Source: Rhodosalinus sediminis (GTDB taxonomy: Bacteria > Pseudomonadota > Alphaproteobacteria > Rhodobacterales > Rhodobacteraceae). Taken from it: 64,000 nt of DNA. The notes under the pieces are model-generated. The model made no database searches. It was given only the letters and a program-made list of their open reading frames with translations, and was not told the DNA's origin. This document shows positions 51,758 through 61,044 of this stretch, piece by piece. The position numbers were made by a program, and so were the translations under genes. The stretch lies in assembly GCF_003385555.1 (NCBI RefSeq), contig NZ_QOHR01000001.1, positions 62,001-126,000 on the forward strand. Direction: 5' to 3'. Position 1 is the stretch's first letter, and each line of letters starts with the position of its first letter.

Positions 51758-52174
51758 ATGCCGCTGCGCGCCGTTCTCGCCTCGCTCGCCCTCGTCGCCG
51801 CCGGATGTGCGGCCGTCGTGTCCATGCCGGAGCCGCCCGAGGGGCAGGCCCTTTACGCCGAGTATTGCGCCGCCTGCCACGGCCCGGGCGGCCGGGGCGA
51901 CGGGCCGCTCGCGGGCGAGGGCGGGCTCGCGCCGCCGGATCTCACCCGGATCGCGGCGCGCCGGGGCGGCACGTTTCCGCGGGCCGAGGTTCTGTCCACG
52001 ATCGACGGCTACACGCGCGGGCAGGCGCACGGCGTGCAGATGCCGGAGTTCGGCGATCTCCTGATGGGAGAGACCGTGCCGGTGGATACCGGCGACGGGC
52101 GGATGTCGCCGGTGCCGCGCCCGCTCGCCGCGCTTCTCGTCTACATCGAAAGCATCCAGCAGGAGGCATCGTGA
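51758..52174 (+). CDS. Lipoprotein c-type cytochrome
   Basis: 138 residues. The signal peptide ends in the lipobox LVAAGC, with Cys17 for lipidation. The haem motif is CAACH (37-41), and a likely axial Met is in VQMPEFG. It is a monohaem class I-like cytochrome held at the periplasmic side of the membrane. The next gene, a soluble paralogue, overlaps it by 4 bases (GTGA). The electron partners are unknown. Confidence 0.88.
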   Translation: MPLRAVLASLALVAAGCAAVVSMPEPPEGQALYAEYCAACHGPGGRGDGPLAGEGGLAPPDLTRIAARRGGTFPRAEVLSTIDGYTRGQAHGVQMPEFGDLLMGETVPVDTGDGRMSPVPRPLAALLVYIESIQQEAS

Positions 52175-52569
52175 TCCGCACCGCGCTCACCCTCGCCGCA
52201 TTGGCGGCGGCCGGCCCGGCGGTCGCCCAGGACCCGGAGGCGGGCGAGGCGATCTACCGCACGCACTGCGCCGCGTGTCACGGCATCGACGCCGAGGGGA
52301 ACGGCCCGATGGCGGGCGTGCTCACGATCAAGCCCACCGACCTCACCGCGCTCTCGGCCGACAACGACGGCGCCTTCCCGTCGCTCGACGTGGTGCGGCG
52401 CATCGATGGGCGCGATCCGCTCGTCGCGCACGGCAGCCCGATGCCGGTCTACGGCGATTTCTTCGAGGGCGGGCGCGCCGTCGCCGTCTCCGCGCCCTCG
52501 GGTCAGCCGGTGATGACGACGGAGCCGGTCGCCGACCTCGTCGCCTGGCTGCGCAGCGTGCAGGACTGA
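52171..52569 (+). CDS. Periplasmic c-type cytochrome
   Basis: 132 residues from a GTG start overlapping the preceding stop. The signal peptide (TLAALAAAGPAVAQ) lacks a lipobox, so the mature protein is soluble. CAACH at 33-37 binds haem, and Met in SPMPVYG is the likely sixth ligand. The spacing CAACHG(P/I) and the ADNDGAFPSLDVVRRIDG versus ARRGGTFPRAEVLSTIDG blocks show that it is a paralogue of the lipoprotein cytochrome before it. The two may relay electrons to each other. Confidence 0.87.
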   Translation: MIRTALTLAALAAAGPAVAQDPEAGEAIYRTHCAACHGIDAEGNGPMAGVLTIKPTDLTALSADNDGAFPSLDVVRRIDGRDPLVAHGSPMPVYGDFFEGGRAVAVSAPSGQPVMTTEPVADLVAWLRSVQD

Positions 52570-52710
52570 GGCGCCGCGGGTGGGCCGGGGCCTGCCCGGC
52601 GCCGACCCGCGGCCCGCATGAATGGCGCAAGGGCGGTCAGCCCCGCCAAGCCAGGGCTGCGTCGCCGGCAGGCGCACGCCTCACCGGCGCGCCCTGCCTG
52701 ACCGACGGCC

Positions 52711-53397
52711 TCAGCCCCGGCAAATCCCCTCCACCTCTACGCCGCGCCAGGGCACGATCACGTTCGCCCCGGCGAGCGCGGCGTCCAGATCGCCGAGCGG
52801 CAGCGCCTCGCCCAGCAACGCGCGCAGGCGGTGCGTGCGCGGCGCCTCCGGGTCGAGCACGGTGCAGCAGACGTATTCCTCCATCACGGCGCCCTGCTGC
52901 TCGTAGCCGAAGTCGAGGAAGTCGGCCGTCTCGCTCTCGAAGAGGTAGGGATCCTCCGAGCGCATGTGCTCGCCCGCCGCGCGGAAGGGGTGGTAGCCCG
53001 TGCGCTCCCGCGCCTGCCACTGCCAGACGTGGGTGAGCTCATGCGCGAGCAGCATCGCCTCGGCCAGATGGAGCCGCTCGGGGAAGTCGGGCAGGAAATC
53101 CGGGGCGTAGAGATCGCGGCGGAAGAAGACCCGGTCGAAGAGCGCCACGGCCCCCGGCGAGACCTCCACCGGTTCGCCCACCGCGCCCGGCGGCCAGATC
53201 CGCTCCCGGCAGCTGGTGCGCGGGCGGGGCGGGCGGACCCAGGTGTAGGAGCCCACGAGCGCGCCGTCGTGGAGCCGCACCCGCTCCACGTCGAGCGCGG
53301 GACCATGCGTGAGTGCGGCGAAGGCGCGCTCGCCCTCCGTCAGCGGCCGCCCGCAGGCCGCGAGCGCGAGACAGAAGAGGAGAAGGGCGCGGCGCAT
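52711..53397 (-). CDS. HExxH-containing lipoprotein, hypothetical
   Basis: 228 residues from the ATG at 53397. The signal peptide has the lipobox LALAAC (Cys15). The core has HELTHVWQWQ (His119, Glu120, His123), a zinc-metallopeptidase-like motif, about 22 residues before an acidic stretch (HMRSEDPYLFESETADFLDFG) that could give the third ligand. The family is not recognised; similar HExxHxxQ proteins are found as uncharacterised genes in this order. If active, it would act at the periplasmic face. Convergent with the cytochrome pair. Confidence 0.75.
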   Translation of the reverse strand: MRRALLLFCLALAACGRPLTEGERAFAALTHGPALDVERVRLHDGALVGSYTWVRPPRPRTSCRERIWPPGAVGEPVEVSPGAVALFDRVFFRRDLYAPDFLPDFPERLHLAEAMLLAHELTHVWQWQARERTGYHPFRAAGEHMRSEDPYLFESETADFLDFGYEQQGAVMEEYVCCTVLDPEAPRTHRLRALLGEALPLGDLDAALAGANVIVPWRGVEVEGICRG

Positions 53398-53653
53398 GGG
53401 GGAAGGATACGCCCGCGGGCGAGGCGGACAAGGGCGGCCGGTCGTCGGCGGTGCGGACCTGCGCGGATCGTGACAGGGCGCCGGGCCACGCCCGCGGTCT
53501 TGTGACCGGGTGACGCGCGACTCTGCGGCCTCACCCCTCCCGGCACCGCCGATCAGGGCAAGGCGCCGCGTTTCTGGCGGCGGGGTCCGCCGCGCGGCGA
53601 TGCGGAGCGCCCGCGCCGGGGAACCGGGCGGGCCGCGCGCGCCTTCCCCCGGC

Positions 53654-54109
53654 ATGGCCGACGCCGCGCGCACCGTGATCGTCCACGAGACCGCCCGCCC
53701 GCCGCGTGGGGGCCTCTGGCTCGCCGCGCTCGCCGTCGTGCCGCTGCTGCTCGCCGTGCCGGCGCTCTGGCTCCTGCCCGGGGACCTCGTGCGGGAGGCG
53801 GCGCGGCTCTGGGCGGCGGCGCTCACGCTCTTCTTTTCCGGCGTGCGGCGGGGGCTGAGCTTTCGCACCGAGGGCGGGGCGACGGGCGCGCAGATGACGG
53901 CCTTCGCCGGCCTCTTCGCCGCCGGGCTCGCCGCGCTGCTGCTGCCGCCGGTCGCGGCGCTCTGGCTTCTCGCCGCGGCGCTGGGCGCGCTCGCGCTCGT
54001 CGATCCCCGGGCGGCGGAGCGGGGCGAGGTGCCGATCTGGTTCGCGGGGCTGCGCGCGGTGCAGATGCCGGTGGCGGCCGTGGCCCTCGCCGCGCTCGCG
54101 CTGCTCTGA
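53654..54109 (+). CDS. DUF3429-like membrane protein
   Basis: 151 residues from the ATG at 53654; an earlier in-frame ATG at 53510 would add only an Arg/Ala/Pro-rich stretch. Four or five membrane helices are seen. [20 protein letters not shown] resembles the helix plus G-(G)-(I/V)-R/W-G motif of DUF3429 (related to TMEM69). The function is unknown. It lies just upstream of lepA in the same direction. Confidence 0.65.
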   Translation: MADAARTVIVHETARPPRGGLWLAALAVVPLLLAVPALWLLPGDLVREAARLWAAALTLFFSGVRRGLSFRTEGGATGAQMTAFAGLFAAGLAALLLPPVAALWLLAAALGALALVDPRAAERGEVPIWFAGLRAVQMPVAAVALAALALL

Positions 54110-54125
54110 GCGCGGGCGCGGGCCA

Positions 54126-54154
54126 TTGACCGGCCGGGGAAACCGCCGCATATG
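54126..54154 (+). promoter_or_regulatory. Probable promoter of lepA
   Basis: TTGACC (-35), exactly 17 bases, CATATG (-10). The expected transcript start falls at about 54160-54162, that is on or next to the ATG, implying a leaderless mRNA. Confidence 0.5.
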
Positions 54155-54161
54155 CGGTCGC

Positions 54162-55964
54162 ATGACCGAGCTCGCCTATATCCGCAATTTCTCCATCGTC
54201 GCGCACATCGACCACGGGAAATCCACGCTCGCCGACCGGCTGATCCAGCTCACCGGCACGGTGGCCGAACGCGACATGAAGGAACAGCTCCTCGACGCGA
54301 TGGAGATCGAGCGCGAGCGCGGCATCACCATCAAGGCCAACACCGTGCGCATCGAGTACCCCGCGCAGGACGGCCATACCTACATCCTCAACCTGATCGA
54401 CACGCCGGGGCACGTCGACTTCTCCTACGAGGTCAGCCGCTCCATGCAGGCGGTGGAGGGCTCGCTTCTCGTGGTGGACGCCACGCAGGGGGTGGAGGCG
54501 CAGACGCTCGCCAACGTCTATCAGGCGATCGAGGCCGACCACGAGATCGTGCCGGTGCTCAACAAGATCGATCTGCCCGCCGCCGAGGTCGACCGCGTTA
54601 GCGAGCAGATCGAGGAGGTCATCGGCATCGACGCCACCGACGCCGTGCAGATCAGCGCCAAGACCGGCGTCGGCATCCCCGACGTGCTCGAGGCGATCGT
54701 GCGCCGCCTGCCGCCCCCGCCGGAAGGCGACGCCACGAAGCCGCTCAAGGCCATGCTGGTCGATTCGAAATACGACCCCTACCTCGGCGTCGTCGTCATC
54801 GTGCGCGTGATCGACGGCGTGCTGAAGAAGGGGCAGCGCATCCGCATGATGCGCACGGGCGGCACCTACGACATCGACCGCGTCGGCGTCTATCGCCCGG
54901 CGATGGAGAACGTGGACGTCCTCCACCCCGGCGAGATCGGCTACATCACCGCCTCCATCAAGCAGGTGCGCGACACTCGCGTGGGCGACACCATCACCAC
55001 CGAGAAGCACGGCTGCGCCGACCCGCTCCCCGGCTTCAAGCCGAGCCAGCCGGTCGTCTTCTGCGGCCTCTTCCCCGTGGACAGCGCGCAGTTCGACGAC
55101 CTGCGCGAGGCGGTGGAGAAGCTCGCGCTGAACGACGCCTCCTTCACCTACGAGGTCGAAAGCTCCGCGGCGCTCGGCTTCGGGCTGCGCTGCGGCTTCC
55201 TCGGGCTTCTGCACCTCGAGGTGATCCGCGACCGGGTGGAGCGCGAATACGCGATCGAGCTCATCACCACGGCGCCCTCGGTCGTCTATCACGTCTACAT
55301 GAAGGACGGGGAGCGGATCGACCTGCACAACCCCGCCGACATGCCCGACCCCTCGCTCGTCGAGCACATCGAGGAGCCGCGGATCAAGGCGACGATCCTC
55401 GTGCCCGACGAGTTCCTCGGCGACGTGCTCAAGCTCTGCCAAGAGCGCCGGGGCCTCCAGCTCGACCTGACCTACGCCGGCAACCGGGCGATGGTGGTCT
55501 ATGACCTGCCGCTGAACGAGGTGGTCTTCGACTTCTACGACCGGCTGAAATCGGTGACCCGCGGCTACGCGAGCTTCGACTACGAGATCACCGGCTACCG
55601 CGAGGACCGGCTGGTCAAGATGCAGGTGCTCGTCAACGACGAGCCGGTGGACGCGCTCGCCACCATGGTCCACCGCGACCGCGCCGAACAGCGCGGCCGG
55701 GCGATGTGCGAAAAGCTCAAGGACCTGATCCCGCGCCACATGTTCAAGATCCCGATCCAGGCGGCGATCGGCGGTAAGGTCATCGCCCGCGAAACCCTCG
55801 CCGCGCTGCGCAAGGACGTGACGGCGAAGTGCTACGGCGGCGACGTCTCGCGCAAGCGTAAATTGCTTGATAAGCAAAAAGCTGGTAAGAAGAAGATGCG
55901 CCAGTTCGGCAAGGTCGAGATCCCGCAGGAGGCGTTTATTTCGGCGTTGAAGATGGATGGGTAG
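54162..55964 (+). CDS. lepA: Elongation factor 4 (LepA)
   Basis: 600 residues, the standard length. G-domain motifs: [13 protein letters not shown] (P-loop), [10 protein letters not shown] (switch I), DTPGHVDF and NKIDLP. Then come domains II, III and V and the LepA-specific CTD, ending [20 protein letters not shown]. It is a ribosome-dependent GTPase that affects initiation and mistranslocation. There is no Shine-Dalgarno sequence before the ATG. The last ~35 codons switch to AT-rich choices (AAA, TTG, CTT, GAT, GCT, GGT), unlike the rest of the gene, and a lower-GC region follows. Confidence 0.97.
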   Translation: MTELAYIRNFSIVAHIDHGKSTLADRLIQLTGTVAERDMKEQLLDAMEIERERGITIKANTVRIEYPAQDGHTYILNLIDTPGHVDFSYEVSRSMQAVEGSLLVVDATQGVEAQTLANVYQAIEADHEIVPVLNKIDLPAAEVDRVSEQIEEVIGIDATDAVQISAKTGVGIPDVLEAIVRRLPPPPEGDATKPLKAMLVDSKYDPYLGVVVIVRVIDGVLKKGQRIRMMRTGGTYDIDRVGVYRPAMENVDVLHPGEIGYITASIKQVRDTRVGDTITTEKHGCADPLPGFKPSQPVVFCGLFPVDSAQFDDLREAVEKLALNDASFTYEVESSAALGFGLRCGFLGLLHLEVIRDRVEREYAIELITTAPSVVYHVYMKDGERIDLHNPADMPDPSLVEHIEEPRIKATILVPDEFLGDVLKLCQERRGLQLDLTYAGNRAMVVYDLPLNEVVFDFYDRLKSVTRGYASFDYEITGYREDRLVKMQVLVNDEPVDALATMVHRDRAEQRGRAMCEKLKDLIPRHMFKIPIQAAIGGKVIARETLAALRKDVTAKCYGGDVSRKRKLLDKQKAGKKKMRQFGKVEIPQEAFISALKMDG

Positions 55965-56133
55965 ACGGGCTTGTGGTGTCAAGTCTCTTTCGGACACGGC
56001 GTTCCGAATTATGTCATTGGTATCCGACAGCTTCTATGCTGCGTCGTAGCATGGGCTGAGCCCAGAGTTTTATAGGAAATTGATGGGCTTGAGCCGCGCC
56101 AGCCCGCCAGGCGGCGCGGCTCGAGATCAATGT

Positions 56134-56841
56134 CTACCGAAACGCGGGCGCTTTCTGCGCGTGCTCGCGATACACTTGGAAAATCTGCTCGAGTTGCTCC
56201 TCGCAGGCCTCGGCGCACTCCTGAATAAGGTAGGCAAAGTAGTCCACGTCAAGATCATGCCCGTCGATGATCAGGGAAGCGATGAACTTCATCTTTTTCA
56301 GGGCGTTATCCGAGTCTTGAGGTTGTGTTTCTAAAATACGCCGCTCGAGCACCTCCAAGTGATACTGAAACAACGAAATCTTCACGTCCTGTTCTTCCAG
56401 TCGCTCCAGTTGGGAGTCGACCGACGGGTCGCACTCCATCTTCTTTGAGAGAAGGGAGGCCGGAAGCTTGAATCGCCGGACGAGGGATGCCCTGCGACGG
56501 CCTGCCTCAGCGCTTGTATAGTGAGGCTCATCAGGCGGCCGGCGATCGGCATCGTCCTCAGGCGGCTGGTAATGACCATTGTCTTCGGGCGCAGCTACCG
56601 CTTGCCGCACGGCCTGTGTGAGTTCTTCTGCCTCAGCGGTTTGTTCATCGGATTTCCGCGCTGACAAATCGGCCTGCCGCGTCAGACGTTGCGCCATCTC
56701 CTCGAGTTCTTTGGTCGCCTCGTCCAGAGCTTGCACGAAATGCCAATACTGACGCGTCAACTCAATAATCGATTCGTCTTTCGGCTCAAGCCCGTGCGCG
56801 ATTGCAGTCTTGAGTCTCTTTCTGTCTACTAGGCCCATCAT
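56134..56841 (-). CDS. Hypothetical coiled-coil protein in a lower-GC island
   Basis: 235 residues. Codon use is far less GC-rich than the neighbours. An N-terminal helix-rich part (about 20-80, LTRQYWHFVQALDEATKELEE and on) looks coiled-coil. A Pro/Asp-rich hinge (PPEDDADRRPPDEPHY) and a second helical part (from ~125, LEEQDVKISLFQYHLEVLE) follow. The C-terminal EACEEQLEQIFQVYREH is very acidic. The family is not recognised. GAGG stands before the ATG; a second ATG follows directly. Convergent with lepA and upstream of thyX on the same strand; probably acquired by transfer. Confidence 0.75.
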   Translation of the reverse strand: MMGLVDRKRLKTAIAHGLEPKDESIIELTRQYWHFVQALDEATKELEEMAQRLTRQADLSARKSDEQTAEAEELTQAVRQAVAAPEDNGHYQPPEDDADRRPPDEPHYTSAEAGRRRASLVRRFKLPASLLSKKMECDPSVDSQLERLEEQDVKISLFQYHLEVLERRILETQPQDSDNALKKMKFIASLIIDGHDLDVDYFAYLIQECAEACEEQLEQIFQVYREHAQKAPAFR

Positions 56842-56993
56842 TGCATCCCCTCATGTGTTCTGGCGGTGATCAGTCAACTAGGACGTGTGCCACGAGAGGG
56901 GGGATAACCTGCGGTTCGTCTAAAAAGTGGGGCGAGTCTGGGATGTCTTCTGGGCCTAATTTCGGCACCGCGGCCTTCTTGGTTGATGAAACC

Positions 56994-57911
56994 TTAACGC
57001 TGCGGCGGATACACCACCTCCCTGAACTCCCGCCACTCCCGCTTCGAGAGCCCTGATGTCTCCTGCGTCACCTCCTCACCGTTCAACATCCGGCGGAGGC
57101 AGTCGAGGGCGGCGGCCGACAGCGTCGCGCCCCCCACGCGGTAGTCGAGGAAGGCCTTCCACGCCAGCGGGACCCAGTCGGCGACCAGCCGCCCGATCTC
57201 CTCGGCGTAGACGCGGATCTCGTATTGCGCATGGGTGTCGGCCCTGAGCCGCAGGAAGTGGAAGAGGTTGTGCAGGTCCGTCTTCCAGTACCACTGTGTG
57301 TAGATGTTGGCCGGCAGGTTCATCCGCGCGAGCTCGCGGGCGAGGCCCTGCTGCCCCTCGGTCGAGATCATCTCCTCGTAGTGGTCGTAGGCCCGCGCGG
57401 CGTCGCCCTTGAGGATCTCCAGCACCCGCGCGGATTCCTCCGGGCCCAGCACCTCGCCCCGCCCTTGGTTGTTCACCGTGGACTGCGCGGCGAGCGCGGA
57501 CGGATCAGGGATGTAGAACTCCCGGTCGAGGATCGAGTAGCGCGCCGAGTATTCGTTGACGTTCGCCGTGCGGTGGCGGATCCACTGCCGCGCGACGAAA
57601 ACGGGCAGCTTCACGTGCAGCTTGACCTCGCACATCTCGAAGGGGGTCGAGTGCCAGTGCCGCATGAGGTAGCGGATCAGCCCCTCGTCGTTCGAGACGT
57701 GCCGCGTGCCGGCCCCGTAGCTCACCCGCGCCGCCTGCACGATCGCCGCGTCGTCGCCCATGTAGTCGATCACCCGGACGAACCCGTGGTCGAGCACCGG
57801 GTGCGCAGTGTAGAGATGCGCCTCCATCCCCTCGGAGACCGCGCGCAGGGTCTGGCGCGGCGTGGCGCGCTGTTGCGCGATCTCGTCTTCCTGCTCGGGC
57901 GTGAGCGGCAT
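56994..57911 (-). CDS. thyX: FAD-dependent thymidylate synthase
   Basis: 305 residues from the ATG at 57911 with GGAGGA upstream. The ThyX motif [15 protein letters not shown] starts at about residue 112. [21 protein letters not shown] (cited in parts) and [18 protein letters not shown] are further family blocks. ThyX makes dTMP from dUMP using NADPH, FAD and methylene-tetrahydrofolate, replacing ThyA. It is slightly longer than many ThyX (~230-250), with extra residues at the N-terminus. Confidence 0.96.
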   Translation of the reverse strand: MPLTPEQEDEIAQQRATPRQTLRAVSEGMEAHLYTAHPVLDHGFVRVIDYMGDDAAIVQAARVSYGAGTRHVSNDEGLIRYLMRHWHSTPFEMCEVKLHVKLPVFVARQWIRHRTANVNEYSARYSILDREFYIPDPSALAAQSTVNNQGRGEVLGPEESARVLEILKGDAARAYDHYEEMISTEGQQGLARELARMNLPANIYTQWYWKTDLHNLFHFLRLRADTHAQYEIRVYAEEIGRLVADWVPLAWKAFLDYRVGGATLSAAALDCLRRMLNGEEVTQETSGLSKREWREFREVVYPPQR

Positions 57912-58112
57912 GGGCGACTCCTCCAGGGGTGACTCGGTTTTGCGGCGACCATATCTTGAGAGGCGGCGCAGGAAAACCACCAGATCGGGTGGCGGCAAAT
58001 TCGCCGCAGTCCGCGGAAAAATCGGCGATCCGCGGAGCCCCACACGTTGACGCGAGCGCGTCACACGCGGAAGTTTGCGAAAAACCCAAAAGATACGAGG
58101 ACGCGTGCAGTC

Positions 58113-59171
58113 ATGACCCGATCCCTGTCGCTGCTCTCCGTGCTGGCGCTGGTCGCGGCCTGCTCCAGCAGCGAAGATGGTTCGAACCCGTTCGATCCGC
58201 CCCCGCCGGACGACGGCGGCGAGACCTCCGACGACGGTCAGCCGCCCCCCCCGCTCGGCGGCGGCGCGCTGCCGCCCGGGACCGCGAACCCGACGCCGGA
58301 CGCCTCCATCACCCGCTACGAGGAGCGGACCGACCGCGGCGACGGCTTCGCCGAGGCGCCGAGCTACGACGCCGCGACCGACACCTTCGTCGTGGACAAC
58401 CTGCCGTTCGACGGCGACAACACCTACACCCGGGACGCCGCGGTGGCGAGCCTCGGGCCGCCGGGTGCACAGGGGCCGTTCGCCGTCTACGAGAACGCGG
58501 ATACCGTGCCTGACCCGGAAACCGGCACCCCGATCGATCAGCTCGCGCACAAGGTGCTCTTCCAGCGAAGCCCCTCGGGGCGGACCGAACTCGTCATCAT
58601 CCGGGCGGCCGACTACGAGCCCTTCGGTTTCGGCGGCTGGGCCTACCAGCGCAACGGCGGGGTGGAGCTGCCGGAGACGCTGCAGGCCACCTTCTCGGGC
58701 GATTACGCCGCGCTTCGTGATTTCGACGGTCGCGCGGGACTGGAATACGCGACGGGTGCGGTGAGGCTCGACGTCGACTGGGAGGATTTCAACGGAACCT
58801 CGGTACAGGACGCGATCAAGGGCACCATCACCGATCGGCGCATCTACGATCTCTCCGGCGCCGATGTGACGCAAGATTGGCTCGACGCGCTCGGCGAAGA
58901 GGCCGGCCGGCCCATCATTGATCTGCCGGCCGTGCAGATCGTTATCAGGCCGAGCACCGTCGACCAGAACGGAGAGATCGCGGCGACCGTGCGGAGCGCC
59001 TATACCGACGACGCCGGGGAGCCGCAGCAGTACGAGACCGGGACGCTGAACGCGATCCTCGCCGGGCCGACGCCGGACGAGATTGTCGGCATTGTCGAGA
59101 TCGAGAGCGATGATTTGATCTCGGGCGACGGCACGGTCCGCGAAACCGGAGGGTTCGTTGCGAACCGCTAG
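58113..59171 (+). CDS. Surface lipoprotein, probable Slam substrate
   Basis: 352 residues from the ATG at 58113. The signal peptide ends in LVAAC (Cys17), with Ser at +2, so the lipoprotein should go to the outer membrane. A Pro/Asp/Gly-rich low-complexity linker (about 20-60) precedes a beta-rich body. The C-terminal part (from ~270: [47 protein letters not shown]) resembles the small beta-barrel of TbpB-like lipoproteins. Its end overlaps the start of the Slam-like gene by 14 bases, so the two are coupled, which supports this protein as the cargo. The ligand is unknown. Confidence 0.72.
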   Translation: MTRSLSLLSVLALVAACSSSEDGSNPFDPPPPDDGGETSDDGQPPPPLGGGALPPGTANPTPDASITRYEERTDRGDGFAEAPSYDAATDTFVVDNLPFDGDNTYTRDAAVASLGPPGAQGPFAVYENADTVPDPETGTPIDQLAHKVLFQRSPSGRTELVIIRAADYEPFGFGGWAYQRNGGVELPETLQATFSGDYAALRDFDGRAGLEYATGAVRLDVDWEDFNGTSVQDAIKGTITDRRIYDLSGADVTQDWLDALGEEAGRPIIDLPAVQIVIRPSTVDQNGEIAATVRSAYTDDAGEPQQYETGTLNAILAGPTPDEIVGIVEIESDDLISGDGTVRETGGFVANR

Positions 59172-60546
59172 GCGGTCTCCATGGTGCCTTCCGCCTCGTC
59201 TCGTCATCATCGGCCTTTTGTGCGTCTTGTCCGGCCTGCCGGCGCAGGCCGGAGAGGCGGAAGTCACACCCGATGAACTGCGCGCCGTCGCCCGAGAGGC
59301 ATTGCGCCGCGCCGAACCGGATGTTGCCGTCGGCTACGCCGAAGCCCTGCTGACGCGAAACGACGAGGATGTCGGCGCCCATCTCCTTCGCGCCCGCGGC
59401 CTGCGCGACATGGGGCGTGAGGGTGAGGCGCGTGCTGCGGCGATGTCGGCCTGGCGGCTGGCCGACACGCCCGAAGCGCGGCATGCCAGCGCGCTGGTGA
59501 TGGCGCAGGCGCTCGCCTCGGCGGGGCAACGGACGCGCGCGCAATGGTGGCTGCGCCGGGCTGTCCATCACGCGCCGGACGAAGCGGCGCGACGACGCGC
59601 CATTCGGGATTTCCGCTACGTCCGGGCGCGCAATCCATGGTCCACCGAGCTCCGCTTCTCGGTCGCGCCGCGCTCCAACGTCAACGGAGGCAGCGCACGG
59701 TCGACTATACGGATCTACGACCTGCCGTTCGATTTTCGTCTCAGGGGGAGCGCGCAGGCGCTCTCGGGCACCGAGATCGCCGCGGGCGTCTCGACAGGCT
59801 ACCGCCTGCGCGGGTCGGCGCGGCGCAAGACGGAGGCGATCCTGCGTGCGGATTACCGGACCTACCGGCTGACGGACGACGCGCAGGACAAGGCACCCAC
59901 CGTCGAAGGCTCTGATTTCGCACTCGGATCACTGGCCGTGACGCTCGCCGAAACCTGGCGGAGCCGGACGGATGGCGCCCCGCGGCGGGTCGCCGCCACG
60001 CTGGGGCAGGTCTGGTATGGCGGCGCGCCCTACACCAGCTTTCTGCGCCTTTCGGGCAGGCGGCACTGGGCGCTCGGGTCCCGCAGGACCGCGCATGTTT
60101 CGGTCATGGCCGAAGCCCAGCGAGGCCGCGACGGACGGGCCGACAGCGGCAAGCTGCGTGTCGGCGCCGGCACCGCCCGCCAGCTTGCGTCCGGGCATCG
60201 CCTGCGCCTTCACGTCGCTGCGACGGCAAGCCGGTCCCGGGCCGCCGCGCGCGACTACGACCGGCTCGAGGCCGGCGCCCGGCTCGACCTCGCGGAGCCG
60301 GTCCTGGGCGCGGTGCTGGATTTCGGCCTTCGCGTCGAAGGTGAGAGCTACGCCGGCCGGTTCTTCGGGATGACGGGGCGCGAGGACAGGACCGTGACAC
60401 TCGACGCGACGGCCGATCTGGCCGAGCTCGAACAGTATGGCTTCATGCCGTCGGTCACGATCCGCGCCGAACGCACCCAGTCCACCCTCGGGCTTTACGA
60501 CACCGAGAAGCTGGGGCTCGAACTGGGGTGGCGCTCGGCGTTCTGA
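59158..60546 (+). CDS. Slam-type surface lipoprotein assembly modifier (DUF560)
   Basis: 462 residues from a TTG start with GGAGGG just before it; no in-frame ATG is near. The signal peptide is about 1-31 ([17 protein letters not shown]). TPR-like helices run ~35-150 ([20 protein letters not shown]..., [24 protein letters not shown]). A beta-barrel fills the rest, opening with the family block [12 protein letters not shown] (167-178) and ending in a C-terminal Phe, the BAM recognition signature. Slam proteins export lipoproteins such as TbpB to the cell surface. Overlap with the lipoprotein gene upstream gives the expected cargo pair. Confidence 0.83.
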   Translation: MRTARRSPWCLPPRLVIIGLLCVLSGLPAQAGEAEVTPDELRAVAREALRRAEPDVAVGYAEALLTRNDEDVGAHLLRARGLRDMGREGEARAAAMSAWRLADTPEARHASALVMAQALASAGQRTRAQWWLRRAVHHAPDEAARRRAIRDFRYVRARNPWSTELRFSVAPRSNVNGGSARSTIRIYDLPFDFRLRGSAQALSGTEIAAGVSTGYRLRGSARRKTEAILRADYRTYRLTDDAQDKAPTVEGSDFALGSLAVTLAETWRSRTDGAPRRVAATLGQVWYGGAPYTSFLRLSGRRHWALGSRRTAHVSVMAEAQRGRDGRADSGKLRVGAGTARQLASGHRLRLHVAATASRSRAAARDYDRLEAGARLDLAEPVLGAVLDFGLRVEGESYAGRFFGMTGREDRTVTLDATADLAELEQYGFMPSVTIRAERTQSTLGLYDTEKLGLELGWRSAF

Positions 60547-60615
60547 CGGCCCGCCTCTCGACTCTCGAGCGCGGGCGCCTAGGATCGTGCGGGCACCAAC
60601 GGAGGAGCCGCGCGC

Positions 60616-61044
60616 ATGACGATCCGCTACCTGCACACGATGGTCCGGGTGAAGGACCTCGAGGCGTCCAAGGCCTTCTACGAGCTGCTCGGCCTCGTCG
60701 AGACGCGGCGCATGGACAGCGAGCAGGGCCGCTTCACCCTCGTCTTCATGGCGCCCCCGGGGCAGGAGGAGTGCCCGGTCGAGCTGACCTACAACTGGGA
60801 CGGAGACGAGGGGTTGCCCTCCGACAGCCGGCATTTCGGCCATCTCGCCTACGAGGTGGACGACATCTACGCGATGTGCCGTCACCTGCAGGACAACGGC
60901 GTGACCATCAACCGCCCCCCGCGGGACGGGCGCATGGCCTTCGTCCGCTCGCCCGACAACATCTCGGTCGAGCTCCTGCAGAAGGGCGAGGCGCAGCCGC
61001 CGGCCGAGCCCTGGGCGAGCATGGGGAACACCGGGCATTGGTGA
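60616..61044 (+). CDS. gloA: Lactoylglutathione lyase (glyoxalase I)
   Basis: 142 residues of the VOC fold: YLHTMVRVKDLEASKAFYEL at the start (His7 metal ligand), ELTYNW, HFGHLAYEVDDIYAM (His/Glu ligands) and SPDNISVELLQ (final Glu ligand). It converts the methylglyoxal-glutathione adduct to S-lactoylglutathione. GGAGG precedes the ATG. The DUF1194 gene overlaps its stop by 4 bases. Confidence 0.95.
   Translation: MTIRYLHTMVRVKDLEASKAFYELLGLVETRRMDSEQGRFTLVFMAPPGQEECPVELTYNWDGDEGLPSDSRHFGHLAYEVDDIYAMCRHLQDNGVTINRPPRDGRMAFVRSPDNISVELLQKGEAQPPAEPWASMGNTGHW

Noticed and set aside
56091-56122. Hairpin GAGCCGCGCC/GGCGCGGCTC after the low-GC gene
   Set aside because: Considered as a terminator or attachment site. 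No T-run follows on the minus strand and no second copy exists in the window, so neither label is supported.
57929-58112. Upstream in-frame extension of the surface lipoprotein (start at 58047)
   Set aside because: The extension ([21 protein letters not shown]) would bury the signal peptide; the ATG at 58113 gives a proper lipoprotein N-terminus.
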